From: JAFALK01 sp036500605
GTDB lineage: Bacteria > Pseudomonadota > Gammaproteobacteria > Burkholderiales > Burkholderiaceae_C
NCBI GenBank assembly: GCA_036500605.1
Contig: DASYBU010000008.1
Location: forward strand, 44,616-108,615
DNA length: 64,000 nt
Direction of reading: 5' to 3'
In this document: positions 62,877-64,000 of the stretch, one piece after another
Layout of the letters: each line of letters starts with the position of its first letter
Numbering within the stretch: position 1 is the stretch's first letter
Made by a program: the position numbers and the translations under genes
The notes under the pieces: model-generated
The model's input: only the letters and a program-made list of their open reading frames with translations
Databases searched by the model: none
Told to the model about the DNA's origin: nothing

Positions 62877-62968
62877 AAGTGGCATGCGCCTGGTATCCGC
62901 TGGAACTACTAAATGCAACCAATGCCATGCCACTATACGGCTTGGTAAAGCCACTTTGCTACCAATTT
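62877..62968 (-). promoter_or_regulatory. Receptor-2 upstream element, twin of 55962-56053
   Basis: This is the partner of the receptor-1 element, 74 bases before the receptor start, against the same 74 bases for receptor 1. It holds 11-bp-phased TGG pairs at plus-strand 62880/62891 and at minus-strand CCA 62919/62930 and CCA 62951/62962. Confidence 0.75.
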
Positions 62969-63055
62969 AAGAACCGTGTTTTCCCTGCTGTGGCGCGCCA
63001 GCCACCGGGTATTCCACTGTAGAAAGGCGCCGGAAAGATGAGGTGCAGCACGGAG

Positions 63056-63130
63056 TGGTCTGCATGCTTGGTAGTCAATTGGTATTGGTTCTTTATCAAG
63101 CCATCCCGGGGTGAATTGGTCTGCATCTGG
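63056..63130 (+). promoter_or_regulatory. Distal TGG-repeat sites upstream of receptor 2
   Basis: TTGGTAGTCAATTGGTATT (63068-63086) has TGG at 63069 and 63080. A further pair lies at 63117 and 63128. A 10-bp direct repeat, TGGTCTGCAT, is at 63056 and 63117. The 439-bp gap between receptor 2 and tRNA-Tyr holds no gene besides these sites and the tRNA promoter. Confidence 0.55.
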
Positions 63131-63198
63131 GATGCTTTTGCTGTGCGGAGCGCCTTCGGACGGTGGTTCCGCTTAAGATGCGGCGCGCCTGAAAGTCT

Positions 63199-63226
63199 TT
63201 GCTGGGCCAAAATCGTGTGCTATAGT
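63199..63226 (+). promoter_or_regulatory. Sigma-70 promoter of the tRNA-tuf operon
   Basis: TTGCTG (63199-63204) and TATAGT (63221-63226) are spaced 16 bp apart, followed by a C-rich start region, 15 bases before tRNA-Tyr. Confidence 0.65.
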
Positions 63227-63241
63227 CACAGGCTCGCTCCA

Positions 63242-63327
63242 GGAGGGGTGGCCGAGTGGTTAAAGGCAGCAGACTGTAAATCTGCCCGCTAACGCGTACG
63301 CTGGTTCGAATCCAGCCTCCTCCACCA
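63242..63327 (+). tRNA. tRNA-Tyr (anticodon GTA)
   Basis: This is an 86-base class II tRNA with a long variable arm. The acceptor stem GGAGGGG pairs with CTCCTCC, anticodon GTA sits in ACTGTAAAT, the T-loop is GGTTCGAATCC, and CCA is encoded. Confidence 0.97.
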
Positions 63328-63388
63328 AAGCGAGCAGGGGTCTGAGTAAAAGTCAGATCGAAAAGTCAGAGCAGTTTCGACTCCCAGG

Positions 63389-63462
63389 GCGGGAGTAGTT
63401 CAATGGTAGAACCTTAGCCTTCCAAGCTAATGACACGGGTTCGATTCCCGTTTCCCGCTCCA
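63389..63462 (+). tRNA. tRNA-Gly (anticodon TCC)
   Basis: This 74-base tRNA has acceptor stem GCGGGAG/TTCCCGC, anticodon TCC in CTTCCAA, T-loop GGTTCGATTCC and an encoded CCA. It is 61 bases after tRNA-Tyr. Confidence 0.97.
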
Positions 63463-63577
63463 GCGTTGGAAGTGTTTTCGTGCTTGCTTTGATGCGATGT
63501 TTTTGATGACGGAAGCGTCGTCACCGGTTTGTTGGCCTGATTGAGTCTGCAAACCCGTGCTGATATTTCGGTATCAA

Positions 63578-63652
<75 letters not shown>

Positions 63653-63718
63653 CCTCTTTCTTTTCTTCTTATTCCCTTCTTTTCTTCGGGTCCCGAGTGA
63701 CCCTTGCAGGAGCGCAAG

Positions 63719-64000
63719 ATGGCAAAAGGCAAGTTTGAACGTACCAAGCCGCACGTGAACGTGGGCACGATTGGTCACGTTGACCACGGCAAGACGACGC
63801 TGACGGCTGCAATCGCAACCGTGCTGTCGAAGAAGTTTGGCGGCGAAGCCAAGGCGTATGACCAAATTGACGCGGCGCCTGAAGAAAAGGCACGCGGCAT
63901 CACGATCAACACCGCACACGTCGAGTACGAAACGGCCAACCGCCACTACGCTCACGTTGACTGCCCGGGCCACGCTGACTATGTGAAGAACATGATCACG
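63719..64000 (+). CDS. tuf: Elongation factor Tu, N-terminal part (3' truncated by window)
   Basis: The 94 visible codons start MAKGKFERTKPHVNVGTIGH and include the G1 loop GHVDHGKTT, the switch I region RGITINTAHVEYET and the G3 DCPGHADYVKNMIT. EF-Tu delivers aminoacyl-tRNA to the ribosome. AGGAG lies about nine bases upstream. Cotranscribed with the three tRNAs, it is the tufB-type copy; secE would be expected downstream. Confidence 0.98.
   Translation, partial: MAKGKFERTKPHVNVGTIGHVDHGKTTLTAAIATVLSKKFGGEAKAYDQIDAAPEEKARGITINTAHVEYETANRHYAHVDCPGHADYVKNMIT

Overview
The window is GC-rich DNA from a betaproteobacterium of the order Burkholderiales, most like the Roseateles/Mitsuaria/Pelomonas (Sphaerotilaceae-Comamonadaceae) group. 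The evidence is the protein flavour throughout, the cphA'/cphA cyanophycin pair with its own ABC transporter and DUF1854 protein, the tRNA-Tyr/Gly/Thr-tuf block, a PEP-CTERM protein, a Comamonadaceae-type hairpin repeat, and many large carbohydrate-type TonB receptors. I see no insertion sequence, prophage, CRISPR array or rRNA.

Layout. 0-2.3 kb: 3' end of selO, a WXXGXW lipoprotein, a glyoxalase-like protein and a PanE-like reductase. 2.3-11.2 kb: a cyanophycin locus with two divergent arms, ABC transporter-DUF1854-diguanylate cyclase on the minus strand and cphA'-cphA on the plus strand. 11.3-18.3 kb: housekeeping and small secreted genes (psuK-psuG, PEP-CTERM protein, HAD phosphatase, LysR regulator, chalcone-isomerase-like protein). 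18.4-36.5 kb: the tryptophan genes in two blocks, trpE and trpG-ltaE-trpD-trpC-ung. Each block has its own short leader peptide containing Trp codons. About 12 kb lies between them, mostly a minus-strand catabolic cluster (GntR/FCD regulator, FAD-linked hydroxyacid dehydrogenase, TonB receptor, three alpha/beta hydrolases, MFS transporter, polyol dehydrogenase and a gutted fructokinase).

36.5-46.0 kb: an amino-sugar operon of overlapping genes, nagK-nagR-nagA-nagB-II-nagZ-MFS-GH16 lipoprotein-nagX-DUF6445. 46.1-53.2 kb: a type IV pilus assembly operon, pilE-fimT-pilV-pilW-pilX-pilY1. 53.2-62.8 kb: two large TonB-dependent receptors bracketing two JmjC/cupin-like proteins and a flavin-dependent tryptophan-halogenase homologue. 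63.2-64 kb: tRNA-Tyr, tRNA-Gly, tRNA-Thr and the start of tuf.

How the parts fit. The most striking signal is regulatory. The promoter regions of the nag operon and of both TonB receptor genes carry repeated TGG half-sites spaced exactly 11 bp apart, with consensus close to YTGGTNNNNRAYTGGTATT. The two receptor promoters also share a gap-free 92-bp element (69 of 92 positions identical by hand count). This ties the receptors, the halogenase homologue and the cupin-like proteins to GlcNAc/chitooligosaccharide use, plausibly under the GntR-type NagR encoded in the nag operon. The job of the halogenase/JmjC/DUF6445 set in such loci is not established as far as I know, and it is the best candidate here for an undescribed system.
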